Of a DNA stretch of 64,000 nucleotides, positions 41,287 through 49,563 are shown piece after piece (positions within the stretch are counted from its first letter, which is position 1; each line of letters opens with the position of its first letter). Under the pieces are notes generated by a model. It was not told the DNA's origin, did no database searches, and saw only the letters and a program-made list of their open reading frames with translations. The stretch is from Thermostichus sp047461615 (GTDB lineage: Bacteria > Cyanobacteriota > Cyanobacteriia > Thermostichales > Thermostichaceae). Position numbers and translations under genes: made by a program. The stretch is taken from positions 186,001 through 250,000 of the forward strand of contig NZ_JANSHI010000001.1 in assembly GCF_047461615.1 (NCBI RefSeq), read 5' to 3'.

Positions 41287-43476
41287 ATGAGAATGCTTCA
41301 GCAGGAAGTCCCAGTTATCCTCAATCGCTTTCTTGTTAAGGAGCTAACTCAGGAAGACCTCACCTTTTATGAGTACAACTGTAGGCCAAACCCCCTCCCA
41401 GATCCAGAGGATGTGCGGAAAACTTTTTCCAAAATCTCCAGGATCTGTAATCAGCTAGAAGTGCTAGCTGTTCGTCTGGGAAATCGAATTATAACTCAGG
41501 AAAAAGTTCCAATCAGTAAGCTCAGGACAGAGGGTTGGGAGTTAGAAGAGCTAGGGCCTAGGGTTTTAACCTGTACCGATGTCCAGGAAAGAAGCGCTCT
41601 CGAAAGCTTTGAGCACAAGAGGATAGAGTCCCGCCTTAAGTCTCTGTTCAAAAAAACTGAAGTTGAATCAACAGGGGGAGGCTTGCTCTGGTGGATTACT
41701 AGTCAGGAAGGGGTAGAACTTTTCGGGGATGGCTGGGAAATCCACAGAGGAAGGATGATAGATGTTGCTGTTGAAACAGACGGAAAGCTTTATTTAGAAG
41801 TCGATATTCATTACCGTCTCTACACACCGTGGACTTTGCATGAATGGCTGGAAAACTATCCAGATGTTCCAATCAAGTTGGTTCGGAACACATACGATAA
41901 ACACCGGACTTGGAAATATCTGGGTATTCTTTCCAACCGGTCGCCGTGGGAGGTTTCGCTGGCAGGGCTGAACATTAGTCTGGCGGAGTTTCATTTGCGA
42001 AAACACAATGCTCCTCTAGAAGAGGTGAAAAGCTCTTGGGTAGTCGAGGTAGCTTCAAGGGAAGGGCGTTTTCCCCATCTTTCTCGAAGACTATCGCCTG
42101 TCCTAACCTTGGAAATGCTAGCCAGTCTAGAGTGCAACAGTAGCCTTGCTAAAAAGGTTAGCGCCGCTGTTACCGAGCGTATTAGAAAAAGTTTACAAGA
42201 ACGACTGCAAGAGTCTAAAAAGACAGCAAAGACTATTATAGAGAGCGTCTACAACCTTACCAGAAGGGAAATTGAACCACTGAAGACTAAGGGCTACATC
42301 TTGCCCAAGCCAAAGCTATTGGGATCGGGTCACAGGCAAGTCCAAAATCCCGCCCGGGTTAGGTACCAGGGATGTGCGAAGGTAGGCGAGACTAAGTTTG
42401 GATGTCTAAACCTCTGCGACGACAAGCAAGAGTATCCTAGCGAAGTGCGCAAGTGCTTGCTTGAGGTAGCCCAAAAAAGCGGAGTAAAAGTCGACGTAGA
42501 CTTCTATGCTACTCGGCAGGACTACTTGCCTAAGAACGAGCTCGCCCGAAAAAGATTCTGGCAAAGCTGGGCTGAGCAAGGGATCAAAACCGTTTTGGTC
42601 GTTATGCCGTGGCCACCCAATGAGGACAAGCAAAGGATCCGTGTGGAGGCTCTCGAAGCGGGGATAGCAACTCAGTTTATGATCTCTGGCGCTGATTCCT
42701 ACAAAGCCCTAAACGTCGTCCTAGGCCTTCTGTGCAAGGCAGCATGGCAGCCTGTACTCCTGAAACCCCTCGACCATCCTGAACGCCCTGAGCTGATCAT
42801 CGGCTTCGATGTGGGAACTGATCGACAGCTGTACTACGGAGCCTCTGCCTTCGCTGTTCTTGCTGATGGGCAGAGCTTAGGTTGGGAGCTCCCTGCTGTG
42901 CAAAGAGGAGAAACCTTCTCTGGTGATGCAATTTATCAGACTGTGTCCAAACTTGTCAATAAGTTTCATAAAAAGCTCAGTCGATATCCCACCAAGGTTC
43001 TCTTAATGAGGGATGGTTTAGTGCAGGAAGGTGAATTTGGAAAGACAATTGAGGAGTTAGAAAAAGAAAAGATTGCTGTGGATGTTGTCGGAATACGCAA
43101 AAGCGGTACAGGAAGGATGGGGATAGAGAAAGAAGGTAAGTACGAAGATGCCAAAATAGGTACTGTTGTTTTCGACTACTCGCGAAAGTCGTTTACTCTG
43201 GTCACAAGCCAGCCCATTAGCAGGGAAGGCACGGGCTCCATTGGTAGCGCAAGACCCCTGCGAGTTGTCCACGAATATGGCAGTACGCCTTTGGAGATCT
43301 TGGCCCTGCAGACTTACCACCTTTCCCAGCTTCATCCTGCCAGTGGATTCCAAGCCTGTAGGCTTCCCTGGGTACTTCATTTTGCTGACAAGAGCGGCAA
43401 GGAGTTCCAGAACCTCGGCAGCAACATCTTCAGTGTCCTGCAAAACATAGATCGCCAGAAATTGATTGCCGTCTAG
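41287..43476 (+). CDS. Prokaryotic Argonaute, long type with intact catalytic tetrad
   Basis: 729 residues, a nucleic-acid-guided endonuclease by family. N and L1 region with LYLEVDIHYRLYTPWTLHEWL (about 170-190) and a PAZ region follow. MID region (about 440-490): KQRIRVEALEAGIATQF and LLCKAAW give K/Q/K-type guide 5'-phosphate contacts. PIWI: GFDVGTD Asp508, GETFSG Glu542, MRDGLV Asp576 and HFADK Asp701. The 34/34 spacing of the first three matches the Thermus Argonaute DEDD tetrad. It resembles the slicing long-A clade. The region is AT-richer than its neighbours and lacks GGGATCCC octamers, suggesting acquisition by transfer. ATG 41287 is preferred over a TTG at 41281. Confidence 0.93.
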   Translation: MRMLQQEVPVILNRFLVKELTQEDLTFYEYNCRPNPLPDPEDVRKTFSKISRICNQLEVLAVRLGNRIITQEKVPISKLRTEGWELEELGPRVLTCTDVQERSALESFEHKRIESRLKSLFKKTEVESTGGGLLWWITSQEGVELFGDGWEIHRGRMIDVAVETDGKLYLEVDIHYRLYTPWTLHEWLENYPDVPIKLVRNTYDKHRTWKYLGILSNRSPWEVSLAGLNISLAEFHLRKHNAPLEEVKSSWVVEVASREGRFPHLSRRLSPVLTLEMLASLECNSSLAKKVSAAVTERIRKSLQERLQESKKTAKTIIESVYNLTRREIEPLKTKGYILPKPKLLGSGHRQVQNPARVRYQGCAKVGETKFGCLNLCDDKQEYPSEVRKCLLEVAQKSGVKVDVDFYATRQDYLPKNELARKRFWQSWAEQGIKTVLVVMPWPPNEDKQRIRVEALEAGIATQFMISGADSYKALNVVLGLLCKAAWQPVLLKPLDHPERPELIIGFDVGTDRQLYYGASAFAVLADGQSLGWELPAVQRGETFSGDAIYQTVSKLVNKFHKKLSRYPTKVLLMRDGLVQEGEFGKTIEELEKEKIAVDVVGIRKSGTGRMGIEKEGKYEDAKIGTVVFDYSRKSFTLVTSQPISREGTGSIGSARPLRVVHEYGSTPLEILALQTYHLSQLHPASGFQACRLPWVLHFADKSGKEFQNLGSNIFSVLQNIDRQKLIAV

Positions 43477-43510
43477 CAGGGTAGGGGGTTCTTCCCTGTG
43501 GGCCCTGCTA
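43474..43510. terminator. Inverted repeat over the Argonaute stop codon
   Basis: TAGCAGGG (43474-43481) pairs exactly with CCCTGCTA (43503-43510) around a 21-base loop that can itself pair further. The stem starts at the TAG stop. There is no T run, so it could be an RNA 3'-end stabiliser, a weak bidirectional terminator or a junction remnant. Confidence 0.4.
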
Positions 43511-43529
43511 GGATGGGGAAGGGTTTGAG

Positions 43530-43730
43530 ATGCCAACTATGTTTACTCACAACGAGGTCTGGAAGACCTTTCTGAGCAACCCTGTTGTCTTCTGCGGGGG
43601 CTTTCTCAGCGGCCTGCTGCGTTTGGATGTAAGGCAGGATCCGCTGCGCAGTTGGCTAGAGTCGCAGGGCTTGAGGGTGGAGGATCCGCCTGCCTCCACG
43701 CAAGGCCCCCAGTCTATTGCCATTGAGTAG
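43530..43730 (+). CDS. Small conserved-looking cyanobacterial protein
   Basis: 66 residues. The core FLSNPVVFCGGFLSGLLRLDV followed by QDPLRSWLESQG resembles a small family often seen in cyanobacteria, from memory. Its GC content and GGATCC use match the chromosome, not the Argonaute gene. The Cys and the Gly-rich hydrophobic patch hint at membrane association. Function unknown; no reason to regard it as an Argonaute partner. Confidence 0.55.
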   Translation: MPTMFTHNEVWKTFLSNPVVFCGGFLSGLLRLDVRQDPLRSWLESQGLRVEDPPASTQGPQSIAIE

Positions 43731-43784
43731 GCATGGAGACAGGAGAGAGCCTCCCCATTCAGCAAAGTAAGCCAAGGTGAGCTG

Positions 43785-45017
43785 ATGTCCCCCGGACAAT
43801 CTGTAAGAAGGTGGCGACGGCAGGGATCCCTCTATGGCTATCTGGGCGGGGTTGTGCTTTTGCTTGCGGGGCTAGTTGGCTTACCCTCAGCAGATTTGGC
43901 TTTGGCCCAAGCGGAGCTCATTTCCTCGAGAGGCTCTGAGCAGGATCCCCAGCTTTGGCTGGAGCGCTACAACGCTGCTTTGAAGCAACTGCCCCCTTTG
44001 CCCAACTTGCAGTACCGTCAGCAGGTGCGGGTCGAGGGATCCCAAACCTTTACAGCCACCCTGGATGTGCTCCGCCGCCGCGACGGCAGTTGGCAGGCTT
44101 GGGTAGCCGAAGGGGATCGCGTTCGCCTGTTGGATTCGCGGCAACTGGAAGCAGTCAACCAATCGGACTTACTCAGGCTGTATTCGGTGTACGTGAGCCG
44201 GCCCGAAGCGCTCCTGCCCTCGGTGAACTTTCACTTAGAGGCTGATCCCACCCGCTATCGCGTCCTCTCCTCAGAACGGGCGGATCTGGCGGGATCCCCT
44301 GTCCAGCACTTGCGCCTGGAACCCCTTCAGAAAGGCCAGGTGCGGGAGCTATGGCTAGATCCGGAGTCGGGGCTGCCGCGGCAGGTGCTCTTGTTTTTGT
44401 CAGGGGTGTGGGGACAGGCCTACGTCCTCATGGGGTTTACGGCAGTGCCCGCGCCCGAGGGAGGCCTCCGCTATTGGCTGCCGGAGAGCACCCGCATCAA
44501 CCTGAGCTATGGGTTTTGGACGCTGGAGGGCCTGACCCGCCGCGTGTTCAGGGGATCCCTTGCCATCCGGCACGACTACCAGGACTATCGCATCTTGCCG
44601 GAAGGAGTGCAGTTGCGCTTTTTGCCCTCGCAGCCGCCGCTGGATGCGCCGCCAGTGGTGGCCGGCCTGCCGGAAAGCTCGCCCCAACTGGAGCTGGGGG
44701 ATGTGCAGGTCTTGGGGGTGGATGAGCAGGGGAACCAGCAGTTTAGAATTGGCCTGGGCAGACGCACTGCTGCCGAGACCCCCTTGGAAGACCGCATCGC
44801 CGCCTTTAACCTCACCCGACCGGCCAGCCGCAATGCTCTCACCCAGATCGATACCGTGGCCTTTTTGTCTTTGGGGAGCAGTCAGTTGCCCATCTATCTC
44901 TTTCAATTCGACACGGGTCGTCCTCTCTATCCCCTGCAAGGGGTGGGGCAGCCGCGGGTGGATTCCAACGAGGTCTTCGATCCCAGGCCGCCGGCCATCA
45001 AGCTCTTTGGAGATTAG
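43785..45017 (+). CDS. Exported protein, possibly LolA/MucB-like
   Basis: 410 residues. Hydrophobic residues about 18-42 end ALAQA, a signal peptide with a likely cleavage at AQA. The mature domain from about 50 to 200 has LQYRQQVRVEGSQTFTATLD and LRLEPLQKGQVRELWLDPES, a pattern like outer-membrane lipoprotein-sorting or RseB-type beta sheets. The second half is a less defined region ending in DPRPPAIKLFGD. The assignment is by feel only. It precedes the DUF3119 gene by 70 bases. Confidence 0.5.
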   Translation: MSPGQSVRRWRRQGSLYGYLGGVVLLLAGLVGLPSADLALAQAELISSRGSEQDPQLWLERYNAALKQLPPLPNLQYRQQVRVEGSQTFTATLDVLRRRDGSWQAWVAEGDRVRLLDSRQLEAVNQSDLLRLYSVYVSRPEALLPSVNFHLEADPTRYRVLSSERADLAGSPVQHLRLEPLQKGQVRELWLDPESGLPRQVLLFLSGVWGQAYVLMGFTAVPAPEGGLRYWLPESTRINLSYGFWTLEGLTRRVFRGSLAIRHDYQDYRILPEGVQLRFLPSQPPLDAPPVVAGLPESSPQLELGDVQVLGVDEQGNQQFRIGLGRRTAAETPLEDRIAAFNLTRPASRNALTQIDTVAFLSLGSSQLPIYLFQFDTGRPLYPLQGVGQPRVDSNEVFDPRPPAIKLFGD

Positions 45018-45087
45018 GTGGGGAAACCCCAGGGAGCGCTGTTGGGAGGGGCTAGAATAGCCCTGGGATCCGGAGGAGAAGCAAGGC

Positions 45088-45495
45088 GTGATCAAACCCT
45101 ACTCTGCCCACTTGTTGACCCCCGACTTTCGCCTTAGTCTGGCAGTGTTGGTTTTGGCAGTGCCGCTGTTTTGGCTTTCGCTTTGGGCAGGGCTGGCCAT
45201 GGGATTGTTTGGCCTGTTTTTGCTGGTGCAGACTTGTCTTATCGGGCTGGCCTTTACCCGCACAGCCCTGCAAGTCTACAGCGGCTCCCGGCGCATCCGC
45301 GAGTTCCCCTACAGCGAGTGGCAGGATTGGCAGATTTTCTGGCGGCCTGTACCCATTCTCTTTTTCTTCCGGGAAAACCGAGGCATCCACTTTCTGCCAA
45401 TGCTCTTTAACCCAGTTGAGCTGCGACTTTGCCTAGAGGAGCACGTGGGACATCTGCACGCCCAGAGATCCCCTTTTCGCGGCGTGGGCCGATGA
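45088..45495 (+). CDS. DUF3119-family membrane protein
   Basis: 135 residues with two transmembrane helices near the N-terminus (about 17-35 and 38-57), then FTRTALQVYSGSRRIREFPYSEW and PILFFFRENRGIHFLPMLFNP. This PH-like membrane domain matches DUF3119, a cyanobacterial and plastid family of unknown function. The start is GTG 45088 with GGAGGAG upstream. Its stop overlaps the ATG of pgeF by four bases, indicating coupling. Confidence 0.72.
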   Translation: MIKPYSAHLLTPDFRLSLAVLVLAVPLFWLSLWAGLAMGLFGLFLLVQTCLIGLAFTRTALQVYSGSRRIREFPYSEWQDWQIFWRPVPILFFFRENRGIHFLPMLFNPVELRLCLEEHVGHLHAQRSPFRGVGR

Positions 45496-46316
45496 GCAGT
45501 TCGGAGGGCTGGGTTTGGCAAGAGCAAGGGGGGTGGCGTTGGCTGCAGTGTCAGCTCTTGGCAGACTGGCCGCATGCTTTTGGGTGCCGGCGCAGCTCCT
45601 TCTATCAACCGGCTGAACTGGCTGAGCAGCTGCGGCTGACCCCCGAACGGGCAGCTTGGGGCTACCAGGTCCACGGCTGTCAGTGGATGTGGGCCGATGC
45701 CCTCACCACGATCCCGGCAGGGAAAGCAGAAAGCAGGGTTCAGCGTCCCGCAGTCGATGCCGTAATTGCCCGCTGCCCAGAAGACTCTGCCTGGGTTGGT
45801 ACTGCTGACTGTGTGCCGATTCTGGTTGCCAGTCGCCGGTGGGTGGCAGCAGTTCACGCTGGCTGGAGGGGGACGGCTGCCGGCATCTTGCCCAAGGTGC
45901 TCCAGGTCTTTCTTGGGGGGGGGATCCCTGCCGAGGAAATCCGCATTGCCCTGGGGCCAGCCATTTCCGGGCCAGCCTACCAAGTTTCCCAAGCAGTGGC
46001 TGACAAGGTGCTGCAGACGCTGCCGGCAGGCGTGGATCCGCAGCTTGCCCTCTGGCCTGATCCCATCCCTGGCAAGGTTCGCCTGGATCTGCGCTGGGTC
46101 AACTCTGCCCAGGCTCAAGCGCAAGGGATCCCGCCTGAGCACATTGCCATCAGTCCCCACTGCACCTTTGGCCAGCCCCAGGATTTCTTTTCCTATCGCC
46201 GCGAGGGATCCCTGGAGGATGAAGAGGGCCGCCGTTGCGTGCAGTGGTCGGGGATTGGGCTGCCCAAAGCGGCCTTGGACAAGCCGCCAGCTGCCCAAGA
46301 GAGCTGCTATGATTGA
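45492..46316 (+). CDS. pgeF: Peptidoglycan editing factor PgeF (laccase-domain/YfiH family)
   Basis: 274 residues. WGYQVHGCQWMW, WVGTADCVPILV, AVHAGWRGTAAGILPKVL, LGPAISGPAYQVS and TFGQPQDFFSYRREG give the conserved Cys/His metal-binding residues of the YfiH (DUF152) family. This family acts as a cytosolic amidase that corrects mis-incorporated residues in cell-wall precursors, or as a purine phosphorylase in other members. The frame is open upstream to 45429, but ATG 45492 overlaps the previous stop. Confidence 0.88.
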   Translation: MSSSEGWVWQEQGGWRWLQCQLLADWPHAFGCRRSSFYQPAELAEQLRLTPERAAWGYQVHGCQWMWADALTTIPAGKAESRVQRPAVDAVIARCPEDSAWVGTADCVPILVASRRWVAAVHAGWRGTAAGILPKVLQVFLGGGIPAEEIRIALGPAISGPAYQVSQAVADKVLQTLPAGVDPQLALWPDPIPGKVRLDLRWVNSAQAQAQGIPPEHIAISPHCTFGQPQDFFSYRREGSLEDEEGRRCVQWSGIGLPKAALDKPPAAQESCYD

Positions 46317-46342
46317 ACAGCCCTCCGCTGCCCAGTCCCAAG

Positions 46343-46672
46343 ATGCGCCGTGCTGCCCTTGGGGGATTATCGTGGATAGCTTTGTCCCTCTTGCTTGTTG
46401 GTGGCCAAGCCGCGGCCCAGACCTCTGTGACAGGCTTCAACCGCGACAGCGTACGGCAACTAAACCTTGAGAAGAATTCAAGTCGCGAGCCCAGCATTCC
46501 CTCGGCGCAGAGGCGGGCGAAGTGGCATACCCGCGCCAATGTCTGCAGGGGCAACTGTCAGAGGAAGTTAGCCGTATCGCCTAAGCAAGCAGTTAGGGTA
46601 TTAAAGGAAGCCCTCAGGTCGCTGCAGCATGGATTGGGAGAAGCTCTTGGAAGAATGGGTGGCAGCCTTTAG
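46343..46672 (+). CDS. Small putative secreted protein
   Basis: 109 residues. MRRAALGGLSWIALSLLLVG ends GQAAAQ, a convincing signal peptide. The rest is basic (for example SAQRRAKWHTRANVCRGNCQ) with a two-cysteine CRGNC. Its last 44 bases overlap the next gene in another frame. No homologue is recognised and there is no strong ribosome site, so it could be a fortuitous frame with a hydrophobic start. Low confidence. Confidence 0.4.
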   Translation: MRRAALGGLSWIALSLLLVGGQAAAQTSVTGFNRDSVRQLNLEKNSSREPSIPSAQRRAKWHTRANVCRGNCQRKLAVSPKQAVRVLKEALRSLQHGLGEALGRMGGSL

Positions 46673-47048
46673 GCAGGCGGCAGAGGCAGGCCTTGCTGCT
46701 CTAGAAGCCGCCTTGAGGGAGCTGGGAGAACAGCTGGCCACCCCTATCGAGCAAACCCTCAGGCAGCGGGAAACCTTTTGGCGGCTGGAGGAGGAACCCG
46801 AGCGCCCAGAGGAAGCGTCTAACCCTGCCGAGGGGCAGTCCTTTAGCACCAGCCGCTTTTTCGTTAGCCCCTGGGGGTTTGGGGGCGTAGTTGTCTATAC
46901 CTATATCGCTTCGCCGCCTGGCTGGATTGGGGATCCCACCTGTCGCTACAATGCCCTTTCCCCGCAATTGCGCTGTGCCGTCAACCCCTATGGCCCTTGC
47001 AAGGGCTGTCCTCACTATGAGCCGCGGGAGGAGGGCTCTACGCGCTAG
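46629..47048 (+). CDS. DUF6464-family protein
   Basis: 139 residues. The C-terminal motif GDPTCRYNALSPQLRCAVNP with GPCKGCPHYE is the four-cysteine DUF6464 signature, known mainly from cyanobacteria and possibly a small metal-binding unit. The N-terminal half is a long amphipathic helix rich in Ala, Glu and Leu. Function unknown. It lies 20 bases before pyrF. Confidence 0.75.
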   Translation: MDWEKLLEEWVAAFRQAAEAGLAALEAALRELGEQLATPIEQTLRQRETFWRLEEEPERPEEASNPAEGQSFSTSRFFVSPWGFGGVVVYTYIASPPGWIGDPTCRYNALSPQLRCAVNPYGPCKGCPHYEPREEGSTR

Positions 47049-47068
47049 CCGGCCTGAGGGCGTGGGCT

Positions 47069-47767
47069 ATGCAGGATAGCCGCCTTATTGTTGCTCTGGA
47101 TACCTCCTCCCTTGAGGAGGCGCTGGAGTGGGTGGAGCGCTTGCCCCAGGTGCAGTGGTGGAAGGTGGGCCTGGAGCTGTTTACGGCAGTTGGCCCTCCA
47201 ATTCTGCAAGCCCTGAAGGAGCGGGGCAAGCGCATTTTCTTGGATCTCAAGCTGCACGACATTCCTCGCACAGTGGGGCGGGCAGTCCAAGTAGCCGTTG
47301 GCCATGGGGTGGACTTGCTGACCGTCCATGCGGCCGGCGGGAGCGCCATGTTGCACTCAGCCGCAACGGCCGTCCAGGGCAGTTCCTGTCGGCTGTTAGC
47401 AGTTACCCTTTTAACCAGCCTTGGCCCTGAACAGGTGCGGCGGGAGCTGGGCATCGAGCGGGATCCCGGCGACTATGTGTTGCAGTTGGCCCAGCTGGCC
47501 TTGGAACAGGGCTTGACGGGGCTGGTCTGTTCTCCCCAGGAGGTAGGGCGGCTGCGCCAAGCTCTGGGGCCGAAGGTTCTGCTGGTAACCCCAGGGATCC
47601 GACTGGGGGATCCAGAGGCAGGGGACGACCAGCGGCGGGTCTGTAGCCCTGCAACAGCCCTGCGGGCGGGGGCAGACTATCTGGTGGTGGGTCGCCCCAT
47701 CACGGCAGCTACCGATCCTCTGGCAGCCTGGCAACGCTTCCAGGCGCTGGTGGAGACTGCGGGCTGA
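47069..47767 (+). CDS. pyrF: Orotidine 5'-phosphate decarboxylase
   Basis: 232 residues, last step of UMP synthesis. RLIVALDTSSLEEAL, VGLELFTAVGP, KRIFLDLKLHDIPRTVGRAV (the catalytic D-x-K-x-x-D loop), DLLTVHAAGGSAML and LLVTPGIRLGDPEAGDDQRR are the standard blocks, and LVVGRPITAA is the phosphate-binding end. It follows the DUF6464 gene closely, and together with the dihydroorotase at the left edge it is the second pyrimidine gene in the window, 46 kb apart. Confidence 0.95.
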   Translation: MQDSRLIVALDTSSLEEALEWVERLPQVQWWKVGLELFTAVGPPILQALKERGKRIFLDLKLHDIPRTVGRAVQVAVGHGVDLLTVHAAGGSAMLHSAATAVQGSSCRLLAVTLLTSLGPEQVRRELGIERDPGDYVLQLAQLALEQGLTGLVCSPQEVGRLRQALGPKVLLVTPGIRLGDPEAGDDQRRVCSPATALRAGADYLVVGRPITAATDPLAAWQRFQALVETAG

Positions 47768-47778
47768 GGGTTGGGGAA

Positions 47779-48342
47779 ATGGCGTTGGGAGGCAGGCGGG
47801 GAGCCGCTCTAGCAGTGGTTTTGGGACTGTCCGGCCTGGCTCCTACACTAGCCAGGGGAGAAGTCTGTGCCAGCGATCCCCAAACTTGGTCCCAGGCCCT
47901 GACGGCCCAGTTGCCTTTGTTTCTCAATTTAGCCCTGAGCCGCTCCCGCTCAGAGTTTCAGGTGGTACTCGTGGGTCAGCCGCAGGTCGAGCCTCTTGCT
48001 GCCAAGGAGTTGGCGGATAGCCCAGCCGCTTCCACTGCCCAGGGCTTTTGCCTCTACTTCACCACGCTGGAGCGCCGCTTGGTTCTCCCTCGGCAGCCGC
48101 CGCAGCCGGACAACCTGCTAGCGGGACGGCGCAGCGAAACCCTGCATCTGGCCTATGAGGCCTGTGTATTGCGGGATAAACCAGGAGACCCCTGGCAGTT
48201 GGTGCGCCTCCGAGTAACTGGAGCCGGGATCCCCGTTCGCGATGTTACAAACGGGCTCACCGCCCAAGCTATCCGCCGTTGGCAGCAGTCGGGGTGTCCC
48301 TTAGCAGGCGATCTAGAGTTGACTAGGCCCTCTTCTCCGTGA
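47779..48342 (+). CDS. Exported protein of unknown function
   Basis: 187 residues. MALGGRRGAALAVVLGLSGL and PTLARGEV form a signal peptide. The mature part has FLNLALSRSRSEFQVVLVGQ, GFCLYFTTLERRLVL and ETLHLAYEACVLRDKPGD, with three cysteines that could form disulphides. No family recognised. Its stop overlaps the GTG start of the next gene (GTGA), so the two are coupled. Confidence 0.6.
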   Translation: MALGGRRGAALAVVLGLSGLAPTLARGEVCASDPQTWSQALTAQLPLFLNLALSRSRSEFQVVLVGQPQVEPLAAKELADSPAASTAQGFCLYFTTLERRLVLPRQPPQPDNLLAGRRSETLHLAYEACVLRDKPGDPWQLVRLRVTGAGIPVRDVTNGLTAQAIRRWQQSGCPLAGDLELTRPSSP

Positions 48343-49394
48343 GGTTTCCTCCCGCCATGCCTCCTCAGGGCAAACGGCTACTCCGGCGCCGGCAGCCGGC
48401 CAAGCTGAGTTGGATAGGCCCCTGCCTGCTGTGTGGGGGAGTGGGACTGCTCTTTGGGCAACGGCTTCGCCTTCTAGCAGAACCGGCTCAGGAAGCGTGG
48501 TGGCGCGTTTTGCCTGCCAGTAGCGCTGAGGGATCCCTTGCTCCGCTGGAACTCCCCCTCTACCACTGGCTGGCAGAGAAACTTTTGCCTTGGCTAGGGC
48601 AAAAAAGCGGGATCCCGCCGCAAGGACTGCTGGCAACCTTGTCGACCCTAGCCTGTCTGGCCATCCTACTGTTGTGTTGGAGCTGGGGCAATTTCTGGAG
48701 CGCCGGCCTGTGGGGGCTTAGCCCCTGGGTCAGCACCCAGGGGCTGGAGCCGAGCAGCGAGATCCTCGCTCTCCTGGTCTTACTAACTAGCAGCGGCATT
48801 AGGCCGGGATCCCGCCTGCGCTGGGAGGGGTTGGCGCTGGCCTGTGGGCTGAGCTACCGAGTTTGGCCCTTGGCCTTGCTCTGGGCGCTGCTGTGGATTA
48901 GCCAACACCGGCCGCGGCAAGGGTTGCAGGGATCAGCCTTGCTGCTGTTGGTGATGGGCCTCTCCTGGCTCGGGGGAGCGGAGGGGCTTGGGGATCGCTT
49001 CCGGGGAACAGAGACTCTCTCTCCAGCCATGGGATCCTATTCGCCCAGAGGCCCAACTGGCCTGCCTACGCTGGCTACTTTGATGTTGCCCCTAGGGCTA
49101 GCCTTGGTGCGGCTGGGCTGGCCTTGGGAAGAACGCCAACAAACTTTGCTCAGCCTGGCCGGCTTGGGCCATGCCCTCTGGATGGGCCTGCTAGCAACTT
49201 GGCTGGAGGGTCGGGGGGATCCGCCCCTGTACCTCCTGCAACAAAGCGCCCGCTGGGGCCTAGTGGCCCTGCCCTTCTTGTGCCTGAGCGCTGGCGGTGT
49301 CTTGGCGGAGATTCCCTGGAGGGGCTGGCGGCGGCTGTTGGGATCCCTGCTTTTGGTCAGCTCGTTCTTGCTGTCGTGGCAAGCGTTGGCCTAG
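48339..49394 (+). CDS. Multi-pass membrane protein of unknown function
   Basis: 351 residues with about eight transmembrane helices, beginning after a basic N-terminus (RLLRRRQPAKLSW). PLELPLYHWLAEKLLPWLGQ lies in an early loop, and later helices include LLATLSTLACLAILLLCWSW and LALACGLSYRVWPLALLWAL. The layout, a first loop followed by many helices, is reminiscent of GT-C fold glycosyltransferases, but no catalytic motif is certain. Start is GTG 48339. Confidence 0.55.
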   Translation: MRFPPAMPPQGKRLLRRRQPAKLSWIGPCLLCGGVGLLFGQRLRLLAEPAQEAWWRVLPASSAEGSLAPLELPLYHWLAEKLLPWLGQKSGIPPQGLLATLSTLACLAILLLCWSWGNFWSAGLWGLSPWVSTQGLEPSSEILALLVLLTSSGIRPGSRLRWEGLALACGLSYRVWPLALLWALLWISQHRPRQGLQGSALLLLVMGLSWLGGAEGLGDRFRGTETLSPAMGSYSPRGPTGLPTLATLMLPLGLALVRLGWPWEERQQTLLSLAGLGHALWMGLLATWLEGRGDPPLYLLQQSARWGLVALPFLCLSAGGVLAEIPWRGWRRLLGSLLLVSSFLLSWQALA

Positions 49395-49563
49395 GGCACG
49401 ATCCCAGCTCCAAACCAAAGCGCTGAGGAGTTGATCAGCCTCTTGCCCCAGGTCTTCTAGGGGGCTCCCTTTTGTTAAGGAAAAGGACTACAGTTAAGGT
49501 CGAGGCGGGTCAGGTGTTCAAAAACGCCACCCCGACGACCCAAGCAGGAGAACAACGTAAGAG

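Noticed and set aside
43530..43730. A possible Argonaute partner gene
   Set aside because: Its composition matches the chromosome and it resembles a small family common in cyanobacteria, so it is not specific to the Argonaute locus.
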